From Flectonema sp. DT1601 (lineage: Eukaryota; Euglenozoa; Diplonemea; Diplonemida; Diplonemidae), in NCBI GenBank assembly GCA_964019425.1, contig OZ025851.1:434001-498000 (forward strand): 64,000 nt of DNA, given 5' to 3'. This document shows positions 12,245 to 22,696 of the stretch, in pieces (position 1 is the stretch's first letter; each line of letters opens with the position of its first letter). The translations under genes were made by a program, and so were the position numbers. The notes under the pieces were generated by a model, which was not told where the DNA came from, made no database searches, and saw only the letters and a program-made list of their open reading frames with translations.

Positions 12245-13465
12245 TTAATTGTCTTTTTCTGCAGTGTCTACTCCTTTGTCATCAGCATGGGAGATAACTT
12301 TAATATCAAATTGCATTGTAACTAAATTTTTAGAGAAAATAGCAGTCAATAATACAACGTCGCCTTCCTTAACATTTAAAGGGGCAGGAACTGCTTCAGA
12401 GACTGAACGATCTTCGATGAGTTGAATTCCCTGACCCCAGTGCATGTCACGAGGGAAGTTATCAATCGTTTTCGATGGATGGGTTGACATCACAGGTGCT
12501 CCTTCAGAGTATGATTCCCATGAGGCAAGCACCGCGTGTATTGTTCCCGTTTTCAAAATAGGAATCTTATGCATGCTTTTAATAGTAACATCGTCTGGAA
12601 AATCTTTTGTAAAATCAACTTCTTGAATTGAAGTTTCTTCCGACAACATTGTGTGTTCAATGTTGCTAAATCTAAAACCGTGCATCTTACTAAATATCAA
12701 TGAGGAAGTGTCTTGGAGAGAGTTGAAAGGATGAAGTTTGATTCCGTTCCATTCCTTAGCACTGGTCAGGCTGCAGAGTTGTTCAGACATTACCAATTGG
12801 ACCATTTGACATGCTCGTTGAGGTACAATAGCACCGCCTTTTTTTATTAGTTGTTCCCTGGCATGACTGACGTAGTGAAGAGCAGATTCAGACAACAGTA
12901 GAGTACCAAATAGTTCACTAACAAGAATGTCTGGTTCGAAATCTAATTTCACATCAGTTGACATGCCGTGAATAATTGTAACGATATCTGAAAATCCGTT
13001 TTCTTCAACAATCTGACGACTGAGCTTTACAAGATGCTTATTGGCCTCAATTGCCACAACTTTTTTCGCTCCCAACTTAGCAGCGATGCAAGACAGAATT
13101 CCAGATCCGGCACCAATCTCTAAACAAGTAGTTTCTCCTGGGATAATAACCTTAGAAAGTCCTTTGTAGTAATGATCATTACGAGGATGGTCGTTCAACA
13201 TTGCGTAGTGCCAGTCGTTAACTGTGCCTATGAATTCATCCGCCTTGTCTGCCAATCTTTTTGGGACAATAAATCCTTTTTCAAATCCATCACAAAATCT
13301 TGCTTCCCTTCTCACCTTTGCTCCACCTGATGGAACAAATGGCTGATGTTCACTTGGTTGTATTTTCTTTGCGTTATTCCAGACTCTGATATCATTATAA
13401 TATTGTAAGAATTCCTTCTTCGTGTATGCCTTGCCGTCACTGTCAAGACGCCTTTCTACAGGCAT
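12245..13465 (-). CDS. PRMT7: PRMT7-like protein arginine N-methyltransferase, single module, no introns
   Basis: SAM-dependent arginine methyltransferase of 406 residues in one exon. Motif I is CLEIGAGSGILS (about 114-125), followed by the acidic ribose-binding residue in VVAIEAN (Glu140). The double-E loop is SELFGTLLLSE (Glu184, Glu193), and a THW-like loop appears as MHWGQG (about 341-346). PRMT7 is favoured by MLNDHPRNDHYYKGL (human MLHDKDRNVKYYQGI), IVEENGFSDIVTI and the C-terminal FDIKVISHADD. Vertebrate PRMT7 has two tandem modules and about 690 residues; this protein has only one, as in some protist PRMT7s. The N-terminal LDSDGKAYTKKEFLQYYND segment precedes the fold. If it behaves like PRMT7 it makes monomethylarginine (type III), but product specificity cannot be read from sequence. 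It is the only intronless gene in the cluster. Confidence 0.85.
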   Translation of the reverse strand: MPVERRLDSDGKAYTKKEFLQYYNDIRVWNNAKKIQPSEHQPFVPSGGAKVRREARFCDGFEKGFIVPKRLADKADEFIGTVNDWHYAMLNDHPRNDHYYKGLSKVIIPGETTCLEIGAGSGILSCIAAKLGAKKVVAIEANKHLVKLSRQIVEENGFSDIVTIIHGMSTDVKLDFEPDILVSELFGTLLLSESALHYVSHAREQLIKKGGAIVPQRACQMVQLVMSEQLCSLTSAKEWNGIKLHPFNSLQDTSSLIFSKMHGFRFSNIEHTMLSEETSIQEVDFTKDFPDDVTIKSMHKIPILKTGTIHAVLASWESYSEGAPVMSTHPSKTIDNFPRDMHWGQGIQLIEDRSVSEAVPAPLNVKEGDVVLLTAIFSKNLVTMQFDIKVISHADDKGVDTAEKDN

Positions 13466-13497
13466 TTTGATTTTTTCTTTCTTTCTTTTTTTTATTA

Positions 13498-13515
13498 CTG
13501 GAAAAAAGAAAAAAA
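13498..13515 (-). promoter_or_regulatory. Acceptor-like site upstream of the PRMT7-like start
   Basis: The coding strand has a T/C tract (TTTTTTTCTTTTTTCCAG) ending 32 nt before the ATG at 13465. It is the best polypyrimidine-plus-AG signal in the cluster and sits before a gene with no introns, which makes a trans-splicing or 5'-UTR splicing role plausible. Confidence 0.4.
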
Positions 13516-13949
13516 CATAGTATGAAAAAATACACTATTTTTGTTTTCCCCAACAGTCACACAGCCATTATATTGTAAGGGGGAGGATTCTGGTAAAATT
13601 AATTACACGGTTGGTATAAAATTTTAAGATAGCTTTCAAGGCAAAACATAACAGCCAACGATGAGATCAGGACACACAACCTGATCAACAATTAGCAAAA
13701 AGTAGAGGAATAAGATAGCAAATAGGATAACAAGTTGCATCCCAGTAGTAAGATCCTAACGAGTAAATGAATACTACGTGAGATTAAAGTATAATATTAT
13801 AGTGGAGGAAGAAATTGTGGAGCGGAACGAATTCCCTCCCTACTTGTGAACGAAGTACAGGTAATAAATACAGCCGCAGTTCACATAACGGAAAATAGTA
13901 ATTCTCAACGATAATTGTAATTAAAGTGTAGGTAGTCACTAGAGAGAAC
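13516..13949. other. Intergenic stretch
   Basis: Between the PRMT7-like 5' region and the stop of the acyltransferase gene. A/T-rich with no repeats shared with the satellite region and no coding signal that I can see. Confidence 0.45.
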
Positions 13950-15903
13950 TCATTGTGCCTCTTTCATGAGGGAAATACTCACCACTATCAACACGACCAT
14001 AACTCCCCAAGTAGCAGAGCACGTCAGATTGTCGCGTAGCAGCTGCTCTGCAGGACGCTCAAAAAAGAGATACATCACCACAGCCAAGGTGAATGAAAAC
14101 AGTACAACGAGAACGAAGCAAATGACATAAGACTGCCATGAATACCACTCAATAGGATGCAAACATCGATATACTACAATCACAACTGGATGAATAAGGT
14201 ACGTGCCATAAGTTAGCTTTCCTACAGGTAACCAAAAAGGATGCGATAACAACCTGTGTAACAACCCATCAGAATTACCTGAAACTAACGGTGCTATCAC
14301 CAATGTAACTCCAAACCCCCAAAAGATTTCGCGAGAGAGGCGCCACACTGTAAGCTCTACATTAGAAATGATAACATTCCTGGTAGCCTTGAGAGCCACT
14401 GAATGGTAAACAGCTAACACTACAGATAAACATAAACAGCCAATGAGATAAGATGACCATCTGTGTGACTTCTTATGGAACAGAGAGGTAGCTCGATGAG
14501 GAGTCGGTTGGTCCCCAACGTCTGCTATGCCCATCGATTCGCTATCAAAGGTTAAAAGTTTCAACTCCAGAGTGTCAAACGATTCACTTGTCGTATTATT
14601 GTAATCGCGAGAGCAAACATCAGGCCACACATCTTTATCAACAGCAACTGTTCCCAATTCGACTTGTAATTCTCTTTGTAAGCCCCACGATGTTAGCACA
14701 CCAAAGACAAAGGGAGTTATTCTAGTATGCGCTCCAACATAGCTGTCAGCAAACATCACACACAGCAGAGATATCAACACACAAATTATACAAGAGATGA
14801 CACCCTTCGAAGGAGAAGACTCAAACGCAACAATAAAAAATGGCAATGTGAGGTACAGCTGAAAATCAACTGCAAGGTACCAGGTCCAGGGTAGACAGAA
14901 GTGATTTCCTGTGTAGTTGCTGAGGAACAAAATATTTTCTAGAAGATTTGTCTCACACTCTACAACGTTAGCTTTTCCAGTTAGAAGGTAGAAGTATCTG
15001 CTCCACCCTGAACCTTTACCTATTCTCGGTATAATCACCCAGGTGCAAGCCATAATAATAAAGTACAGGGGAGCAATTCTAGTATAGCGATAGGCAGCGA
15101 TCACGGGAATCTTTGCAAGAAAAACATTTTCTTTTTGCCGCTTCATCTGTCGACTTACAGAACGAAATCCCAGAAAACCAGAAATCCAAAAGAACGTACC
15201 AACTGACACAAAGTAAGACGATGCTAGGTAAGAATTATTATTAATAACTCCGCGTATGGCAACATCGTCATTCTGGTAACCTGGAAGCAATATCTGCATG
15301 TGACCCCACATAATCCACAACAAACTGAGTACTCGCAAAGCTTCAAACAGCTGGAATTGCTCTGCTTTGCTGTTGTTAAATGTGTTTGATGCACAGAGGA
15401 AGAGCGCATTCCTGCTAATAGAAAACACCATCCACAAGGAACTCTTGAGGTATGCTTGAAAGAGGAATACGAACACTGGTATTAACACCCAAGTCATAAG
15501 TAACACAGACAGAATTATAGATTCAAACGTCCATGAGATTGTTTCATCTGAGCATCTCACAACCTTAGCGTCGGTTCCTTCCTCCTGAAAGCAGTTCAGT
15601 ATGTCTAAGGAAGTACATTGCTGTTTGGTTTATCATAATGTTCAACAAGTTGGGGGAAAAAAAATAATTATTTTTTAAACTACAGCGTTTTTGTAGGTAA
15701 AAAAAAGTCAAAAAAAAAAAAAAAAAATTCTCACAACTTTTCTACCAATTTAAAAAACAGTAAATAATGTTTCAATTTCATACCAGCGGCATGCAGACGG
15801 AGGTGAAGTTATCGTCTCCAAAGACAACGTCACACCATTTCACAGGCAGGTCATCAATAAGGCACTCTGTGAGTGAGATCATTAGTTCACCACGACATTC
15901 CAT
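13950..15903 (-). CDS. NRF-6-type membrane acyltransferase (acyltransferase family 3)
   Basis: Multi-pass membrane protein of the acyltransferase-3 family, closest in pattern to the nose-resistant-to-fluoxetine (NRF-6) group. Two exons, 15903-15784 and 15620-13950, give 596 residues. The first 60-odd residues carry several cysteines (ECRGELMISLTECLIDD, SVCMPLQCTS), resembling the extracellular NRF domain. About ten hydrophobic segments follow. Key motifs are LFEALRVLSLLWIMWGHM (about 131-148) with the family's conserved Arg and His, ISGFLGFRS, YRYTRIAPLYF, WTWYLAVDFQLYL, and YGTYLIHPVV near the end. Family members transfer acyl groups across membranes, but substrates are mostly unknown. The intron starts GTATGA and ends AAACAG. 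I see no signal peptide from the ATG at 15903, so a further upstream exon is possible; several CAG triplets lie just before it (15906-15920). Confidence 0.82.
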
Positions 15904-16969
15904 TTCTGAGGAACTGCCTGACTTAAATTAAAGTAACATTTTTCCACAAGACCAAAAGAAATTCCATTGCCGACTAAGCTCAGTAATACCCAATAATGAT
16001 GTTACCTATTAGATCAACTCAAAGTACCGAATGAATTACACAATCAACAATACCCCAGGTTACATAAGCATACAGAATAAATATAAGTGAGGGTGATAAA
16101 TGGCAAGATTCGTATTTTCTACAACCTATTTCCCTCCATTAAAAAACTATTAGAGGTACATATTAATGTGTTGTTTTCGTCGATAATCTCATTATGTCGT
16201 GCATTCAGATATAGCTTCAGACCCTCAGGATCTGTGTGTTTAATTTTTAACAGTGTAGGATTGTTCCTTTACAAGTTAGATTGCAGAGGTTGTGAGTCTT
16301 CCGTTCTCCTACCACTCACAAACATACTATTGCCGAATATAAATGACTTCGCCTTCTCCGCTGCGGCCTTCGTCGCTGTGACCATTAAAGAAAAACAGTT
16401 AGAATTATCGATCTGTTATGACCGCTAAAAAAAAGATAAACTGCTTAACAGTTAGAAAAATCGATCAGCTGTGAACAATGAAGATGACATACACTAAGAT
16501 TGTTTAGTGTTAAGTCTTTCCCCTCGTGAACTGTTTATGCCTTGGAGATGCGAGATGCGAAGGGGGTCGATGAAAGTCTGGAAGTGCTGCGATGCTATCC
16601 TGGTATGTGATTGTTTTTCTTAAAGCTGAACTTTGTTATCTTAGGTATTCTTGTGGCTGCCTAAGCTCAAAATTCCATTTAGGTAATATGCCACCAAAAC
16701 TGCGCACCTATTAAAAATCATTGTTAGCGTAGCAGCTGACATGTTCATTCACCGATTATTTTTCTGCGATAAAATTACTATTCATCATGCCTTTCGAACG
16801 ATAACAATTTCCCCTTTATCAGATTTATCTATCCCTGTGTTCACCACACTCAATAATCTTTAATAACATACAGACGAAATTGAGATCTTACTAGGAATAA
16901 TAGGAGACTTCAATCAGTTACACCCTTGGGACACTTCGCGGTTGGTGAAGGAATTCCAAAAGCAGCAAG
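15904..16969. other. Gene-poor transition region
   Basis: No gene recognised. A 113-codon plus-strand open frame at 16087-16428 has no family resemblance and no intron-like ends. No satellite repeats yet. The last few hundred bases may contain degraded sequence belonging to the recombinase fragment that follows, but I cannot support a boundary. Confidence 0.4.
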
Positions 16970-17146
16970 ATGAAGAAGTACACCGCCCACTCAATCAAAA
17001 GGGGTGCAATCAGTCACTTGTTGGAAATTCTGGCATCGAAAAACGAGGCAAAGGGACTGGCAGAGGGGCTGATAAGCAGGTTAGCAAAGCATGCAGGAGC
17101 GTCACCTCTGTCAGACACAACACTCAGATACAGTGGTAATTTGTGA
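16970..17146 (+). mobile_element. Tyrosine recombinase C-terminal fragment (TATE/DIRS-like), fossil
   Basis: A plus-strand frame of 58 codons reads MKKYTAHSIKRGAISHLL...LISRLAKHAG...LSDTTLRYSGNL then stop. The spacing fits the catalytic end of a tyrosine recombinase: HSIKRG for the H-x-x-R box, LAKH for the second histidine (LGH position), and TLRY with the nucleophilic tyrosine 20 residues on. The HSIKRGA...LAKH...TTLRY form recalls recombinases of trypanosomatid TATE and DIRS-related retrotransposons. No reverse transcriptase or other part is recognisable nearby, so this is a broken remnant. Family assignment rests on remembered motifs; a Crypton-type origin is the main alternative. Confidence 0.55.
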
Positions 17147-17371
17147 TTATGTTATTGGTTTCATCATTGAATTTAACAACCACTTCAACAGGTTATTTAT
17201 TTAATTACTTACTTATTTAATTACTTAATTATTTTTTTCTTTTCTATTCTATTCTATCCTATTATTTTTTTTTTTTTTTTCATTAACAAAACAGGAAAGA
17301 TTCCAAAGCATAGGATCGAACAGCCTAAGGCTAGTGAACGATCTGATTGTTAGGTGCCCCTAAAACCCCTA
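17147..17371. repeat. T-rich tract and SINE-like module
   Basis: A T-rich stretch (17200-17280) leads into a module at about 17285-17360. The module is a diverged relative of modules in the 34-50 kb array, sharing the order AAAGCAT, CGAACAGCC, AAGGC, AGTGAACG and CTGATTGTTAGG. Read on the minus strand it contains GTTCGATCC, a match to a pol III B box, and ends CTGTTTTGTTAATG plus an A-run, like a SINE tail. The segment near 17180-17220 also resembles 50690-50740. Confidence 0.45.
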
Positions 17372-18115
17372 GGAAGCAAGAAGGAAAGCAGTTTAGTACT
17401 TCTGGGTGTTTGGCATCACCCCCCATAGTGAGCAAGTACAACAGGGAGCATTGGTAGTCTGTTGATCCTGAGTGATCCCAGCTACAGTTTTGTTTTTCTT
17501 TCTTTTTCTAGAAGAAGATCAGGACATCCAAGCACTGCTGGATAGTTGCTGAATGCAGGGCCTGCCTGTGGCATTATAATAACAGGCTAAGTCATTTGTA
17601 GTTCATAGTTTACCTTTGATTTTATAACTTCACACAGGAACTATGAACGATGAGAGATCCAGCAGGATCGTACGGGGTCTTGTAGAGACTACCAATGTTG
17701 TGCGTTGATAGGCAAGGTGATCAACCTTGACATTCTTTCTTTTCTCTCCTGTTGTAACAAACACCAAATACGCACACAGCTTACTGGTACTCGCATCTGC
17801 TGGAGCGATATCGATGCTTCTGTTGTCTTCCCTGGCATTGTTTTAAAAATAACACTTGTTCTCTCCCTGTTATTCAAATTCTCTGCCAAAATTACAACAC
17901 AATTAAAACAGGTTTGTCTTGCTTTTTTTCCGTTACCTGTTTTTTCCAAGAGACGATGGAAGCAGATCTATGGAGGTTCAGCAAGCGATGCGATGTACTT
18001 TTATGTGTGTTCTATGCGTATGTTTTCTTCCGGTGTGAGTAGTTTTTTTGTACCTGCTTTTCAGGGAGGGCCTTAGCCAAAAGCTAACAGTCCAAATCTC
18101 ACCTGGCAACTTAAC
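17372..18115 (+). repeat. Composite dispersed repeat, copy 1
   Basis: Nearly the same sequence occurs at 51483-52017. Shared parts in order: GGAAAG...CTGGGTGTTTGGCATCACC; ATCAGGACATCC..AGCACTGCTGG; CAGGCTAAGTC...GAGAGATCCAG; and a terminal segment running from ACCAATGTTGTGCG to AACTTAACTCA. This copy carries about 200 bp of extra sequence near 17790-17995, inside the terminal segment. It has no recognisable coding content. Confidence 0.7.
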
Positions 18116-20696
18116 TCACCCAGAAATATTTTGCTAGAGGATGTGAACTTACACTGGCGACCAAAAAGACCATCAAAGACGATGCTCTACAAAAGTTTTA
18201 AAAAACCACCAGCTCCACAAAAAAAGTTTTAAAAAACAGCCTGCTCTACAAGAGTTTTGAAAACTGCCTGCTCCGCACAAAAAGCTTTCAAAAAACATCC
18301 AGCTCCACAAGAGTTTTAAAAAACAGCCAGCTCCACACAAAAAGCTTCGAAAAAACATCCAGCTCCACAAGAGTTTTAAAAAACATCCAGCTCTACAAAA
18401 GTTTTAAAAACAGCCAGTTCCACAAGAGTTTGAAAAAACAGCCAACTCTACAAGAGTTTTAAGAAACCGTCCGCTCTACAAAAATTTTAAAAACTGCCTG
18501 CTCCACACAAAAGTTTTAAAAAACCGCCAGCTCCACACAAAAGTTTCAAAAAACCACCAGCTCCACAAAAAGTTTTAAAAAATAGCCAGCTACACAAGAG
18601 TTTTAAAAAACCGCCAGCTCCACACAAAAGTTTTAAAAAACAGCCAGCCCCACAAGAGTTTTAAGAAACCGTCAGCTCCACAAAAGTTTTAAAAACTGCC
18701 TGCTCCGCACAAAAGTTTTAAAAAACCGCCAGCTCCACACAAAAGTTTCAAAAAACCACCAGTTCCACAAAAAGTTTTAAAAAATAGCCAGCTACACAAG
18801 AGTTTTAAAAAACCGCCAGCTCCACACAAAAGTTTTAAAAAACAGCCAGCCCCACAAGAGTTTTAAGAAACCGTCAGCTCCAAACAAAAGTTTTAAAAAA
18901 CTGCCAGCTCCACACAAGAGTTTTAAAAAACCACCAGCTCCACAAAAAGTTTTAAAAAATAGCCAGCTACACAAGAGTTTTAAAAAACCGCCAGCTCCAC
19001 ACAAAAGTCTTAAAAAACAGCCAGCCCTACAAGAGTTTTAAGAAACCGTCAGCTCCACACAAAAGTTTTAAAAAACAGCCAGCTCCACACAAAAAGCTTT
19101 GAAAAAACATCCAGCGCCACGAGAGTTTTAAAAAACAGCCAGCTCCACAAGATTTTTAAAAAACAGCCAGCTCCACACAAAAGATTAAAAAACAGCCAGT
19201 TCCACACAAAAAGCTTCGAAAAAACATCCAGCCCCAAAAGAGTTTTAAGAAACCGTCAGCTCCACACAAAAGTTTTAAAAAACCACCAGCTACACAAGAG
19301 TTTTAAAAAATAGCCAGCTACACAAGAGTCTTAAAAAACCACCAGCTCCACACAAAAGTTTTAAAAAACCACCAGCTCCACAAAAAGTTTTAAAAAATAG
19401 CCAGCTACACAAGAGTTTTAAGAAACCGCCAGCTCCACACAAAAGTTTTAAAAAACCACCAGCTACACAAGAGTTTTAAAAAATAGCCAGCTACACAAGA
19501 GTCTTAAAAAACCACCAGCTCCACACAAAAGTTTTAAAAAACCACCAGCTCCACACAAAAGTTTTAAAAAACAGCCAGCCCCACAAGAGTTTAAGAAACC
19601 GTCAGCTCCACAAAAAAGTTTTAAAAAACTGCCAGCTCCACACAAGAATTTTAAGAAACCGCCAACACCACACAAAAGTTTTAAAAAACAGCCAGCTCCA
19701 CACAAAAAGCTTTGAAAAAACATCCAGCGCCACGAGAGTTTTAAAAAACAGCCAGCTCCACAAGATTTTTAAAAAACAGCCAGCTCCACACAAAAGATTA
19801 AAAAACAGCCAGTTCCACACAAAAAGCTTCGAAAAAACATCCAGCCCCAAAAGAGTTTTAAGAAACCGTCAGCTCCACACAAAAGTTTTAAAAAACCACC
19901 AGCTACACAAGAGTTTTAAAAAATAGCCAGCTACACAAGAGTCTTAAAAAACCACCAGCTCCACACAAAAGTTTTAAAAAACCACCAGCTCCACACAAAA
20001 GTTTTAAAAAACAGCCAGCCCCACAAGAGTTTAAGAAACCGTCAGCTCCACAAAAAAGTTTTAAAAAACTGCCAGCTCCACACAAGAATTTTAAGAAACC
20101 GCCAACACCACACAAAAGTTTTAAAAAACCTCCAGCTCCACACAAAAGTTTTAAAAAACCACCAGCTCCACACAAAAGTTTCAAAAAACCACCAGCTCCA
20201 CAAAAAGTTTTAAAAAATAGCCAGCCCCACAAGAGTTTTAAGAAACCGTCAGCTCCACTAAAAAGTTTTAAAAAACTGCCAGCTCCACACAAGAATTTTA
20301 AGAAACCGCCAACACCACACAAAAGTTTTAAAAAACCTCCAGCTCCACACAAAAGTTTTAAAAAACCACCAGCTCCACACAAAAGTTTCAAAAAACCACC
20401 AGCTCCACAAAAAGTTTTAAAAAATAGCCAGCTACACAAGAGTTTTAAGAAACCGTCAGCTCCACACAAAAGTTTTAAAAAACCACCAGCTCCACACAAA
20501 AGTTTTAAAAAACCACCAGCTCCACATAAAAGTTTCAAAAAACCACCAGCTCCACACAAAAGTTTTAAAAAACCGCCAGCTCCACAAAAAAACAGCCAGC
20601 CCCACAAGAGTTTTAAGAAACCGTCAGCTCCACAAAAAAGTTTTAAAAAACCGCCAGCTCCACACAAGAATTTTAAGAAACCGCCAACACCAGAAT
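18116..20696 (+). repeat. 28-30 bp minisatellite, array 1
   Basis: Tandem units begin after about 65 bp of non-repeat sequence. The main unit is 30 bp (CTCCACACAA AAGTTTTAAA then AAACCACCAG); 29-bp (CTCCACAAAA...TAGCCAG) and 28-bp (CTACACAAGA...CCGTCAG) variants are interspersed. Roughly 85 units are present, with blocks of several units themselves repeated, so there is higher-order structure. The array stops at ACACCAG where the linker begins. Confidence 0.95.
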
Positions 20697-20883
20697 TTCG
20701 ATAAAGTGGGAAGTAACGGACTGGGAGCTTTTGGCTCCTGCCCTATTCCCGATGTAAACTTTCTTTTTATTTTTATTTTTTTTTAACAGGCCCAAAGGGC
20801 GACAATGATGGTTGCTGACCAAGGAATAATATTCAAATGAATTTTCGTTTCAAAGAAACGAACAGAATTAAGAGAGAGGCAGA

Positions 20884-20917
<34 letters not shown>

Positions 20918-20982
20918 GAAAGAAAAAAATGAAGAGGAAATAATCAAACATGAAAAAAAAAAAAAAAAAAAAAAATATATAT
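20697..20982 (+). repeat. Linker repeat copy 1, left part
   Basis: Starts TTTCGATAAAGTGGGAAGTA. Contains GGGAGCTTTTGGCTCCTGCC, a T-tract, AACAGGCCCAAAGGGCGAC, TTTCGTTTCAAAGAAACG and a purine (A/G) tract, ending in an A-run and (TA)n. It is interrupted at (TA)n by a TIR-element fragment. The same linker recurs at 28815, 53125, 55015 and 58848 and inverted at 53736. Confidence 0.85.
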
Positions 20983-21705
20983 CAGTCATTCCTTTTTTTT
21001 GCGAACAAATTTTGGACACTGAAAAAAAATTTCAAAAAAAAATTGTAAAATTTTCGATCGAAGCGGCATTTTAATGCGCTGCATCGTTGGGTTCATTTCC
21101 GTCCAAAATCGGGAGGTTGGCATCACATACTTGTCACCCGAATTGAGAAAAGAGATTTTGTGGTTTACTAAATCAGCTCAGCCGTGGACAAGTACCAAGA
21201 CTAAAAATTAATCGAAGGGTCTAATTTTACACTGCTGGCCCAGCGGGATCCAGAGAAAAAATAATCGAGCAAAAATATATTAAAGAGTACTAAGCATGTG
21301 CCGGTGAGGCAGATTGTTACTACCTGTCTTTTTGGACCTACTTTGATACTTAATGAAAACACTTGTACAACACTTTCTTTATATGAAGTCACAACTTATG
21401 ATGAATTATGAGCTATCTGAGCCACATGAAGTGATATCATCATCATCATCATCATCATCATCATAGCTAGTGCTGATGGAAGACTTCTCATACTCGGAAG
21501 AAGTGCTGTCTGACTCCTCAGTAGTGCTATCTGACCCCTCGGAGGTACTACTTGGCGGGTGAGATTTGACAATTTTATACCCAACAGATCCCTGTATTGT
21601 ATGGTTCTGATGCCTCGGACATCCACCATTCGGTGATATCCTGAGTGAGGCTCTGGTTTCCTGATTTACACGAGGGTGTAGTTGGTGATGGTGACACGTG
21701 ACTCG
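20983..21705 (-). mobile_element. Fragment of the 1.17-kb TIR element, inverted
   Basis: Reverse-complement match to the right-hand part of the complete copy at 55299-56469. It begins with the terminal repeat CAGTCATTCC and includes the (CAT)n run (nine or so repeats near 21438-21463), which on the minus strand encodes an Asp run after a Ser/Glu-rich stretch. The other end of the element is missing, and a second linker copy follows directly. Confidence 0.7.
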
Positions 21706-22132
21706 ATTTTCGATAAGTGGGAAGTAACGGACTGGGAGCTTTTGGCTCCTGCCCTATTCCCGATGTAAACTTTCTTTTTATTTTTATTTTTTTTTTAACA
21801 GGCCCAAAGGGCGACAATGATGGTTGCTGACCAAGGAATAATATTCAAATGAATTTTCGTTTCAAAGAAACGAACAGAATTGAGAGAGAGGCAGAGAAAA
21901 AAAAAAAAAAAAAAGAAAGAATAGAAAAAGAAAAATATGAAGAGGAAATAATCAAACATGAAAAAAAAAAAAAAAAATATAAATAAAAAACGTTGTATGA
22001 AAAAGGAAAAAAAGAAAAAAAAAGACCAGAAAAGGAAAGAGAAAATGAAAAGGTATAATATTATTGTGGGGATATGAGGATAGCAGGGAGATGCTCTTTT
22101 TTTTTTTTTTTTTTTATTATTTAAAAAAAGGA
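21706..22132 (+). repeat. Linker repeat copy 2
   Basis: A second linker copy starting CGATAAGTGGGAAGTAACGG and continuing through the purine tracts, AAAAACGTTGTATG, GGTATAATATTATTGTGGGG and GCAGGGAGATGCTC into the first hairpin-satellite unit. The (TA)n is shorter than in the other copies and has no insertion. Confidence 0.8.
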
Positions 22133-22230
22133 AACAATCAGTTTAGCGTCTCGATCAGGACGGAAAATAGAAATTAATCGACATAGTCGATCGATAGAAA
22201 AAAAAAAAAACAGTGATAACATTGTTTATT

Positions 22231-22263
<33 letters not shown>

Positions 22264-22519
22264 CTTTTAATTATTTTAAAGAAAAAACAATCAGTTTAGC
22301 GTCTTGACCAGGACGGAAAATAGAAAGTAATCGACATAGTCGATCGATAAAAAAAAAACAATGATAACATTGTTTATTCCTTTTTTTTTTTTTTTTTTTT
22401 TTTGTTCTTTTCATTTATTTTTAAAGAAAAAACAATCAGTTTAGCGTCCTGACCAGGACGGAAAATTGAAAGTGATCGACATAGTCGATCGATAAAAAAA
22501 CAATGATAACATTGATTAA

Positions 22520-22554
<35 letters not shown>

Positions 22555-22664
22555 TTTTAATTATTTTTTAAAGAAAAAACAATCAGTTTAGCGTCTTGAC
22601 CAGGACGGAAAATAGAAAGTGATCGACATAGTCGATCGATAAAAAACAATGATAACATTGTTTA

Positions 22665-22696
<32 letters not shown>

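Noticed and set aside
16087-16428. 113-codon plus-strand frame as a gene
   Set aside because: No motif, no family resemblance, no neighbouring exon signals; composition is like the surrounding non-coding DNA.
16942-17139. 65-codon frame starting MVKEFQKQQDEE as the product of this region
   Set aside because: The overlapping frame from 16970 carries the recognisable recombinase motifs, so this one is a shadow.
18181-20696. CRISPR-like array because of about 30-bp repeats
   Set aside because: Units are contiguous with no unique spacers, and the window is eukaryotic.
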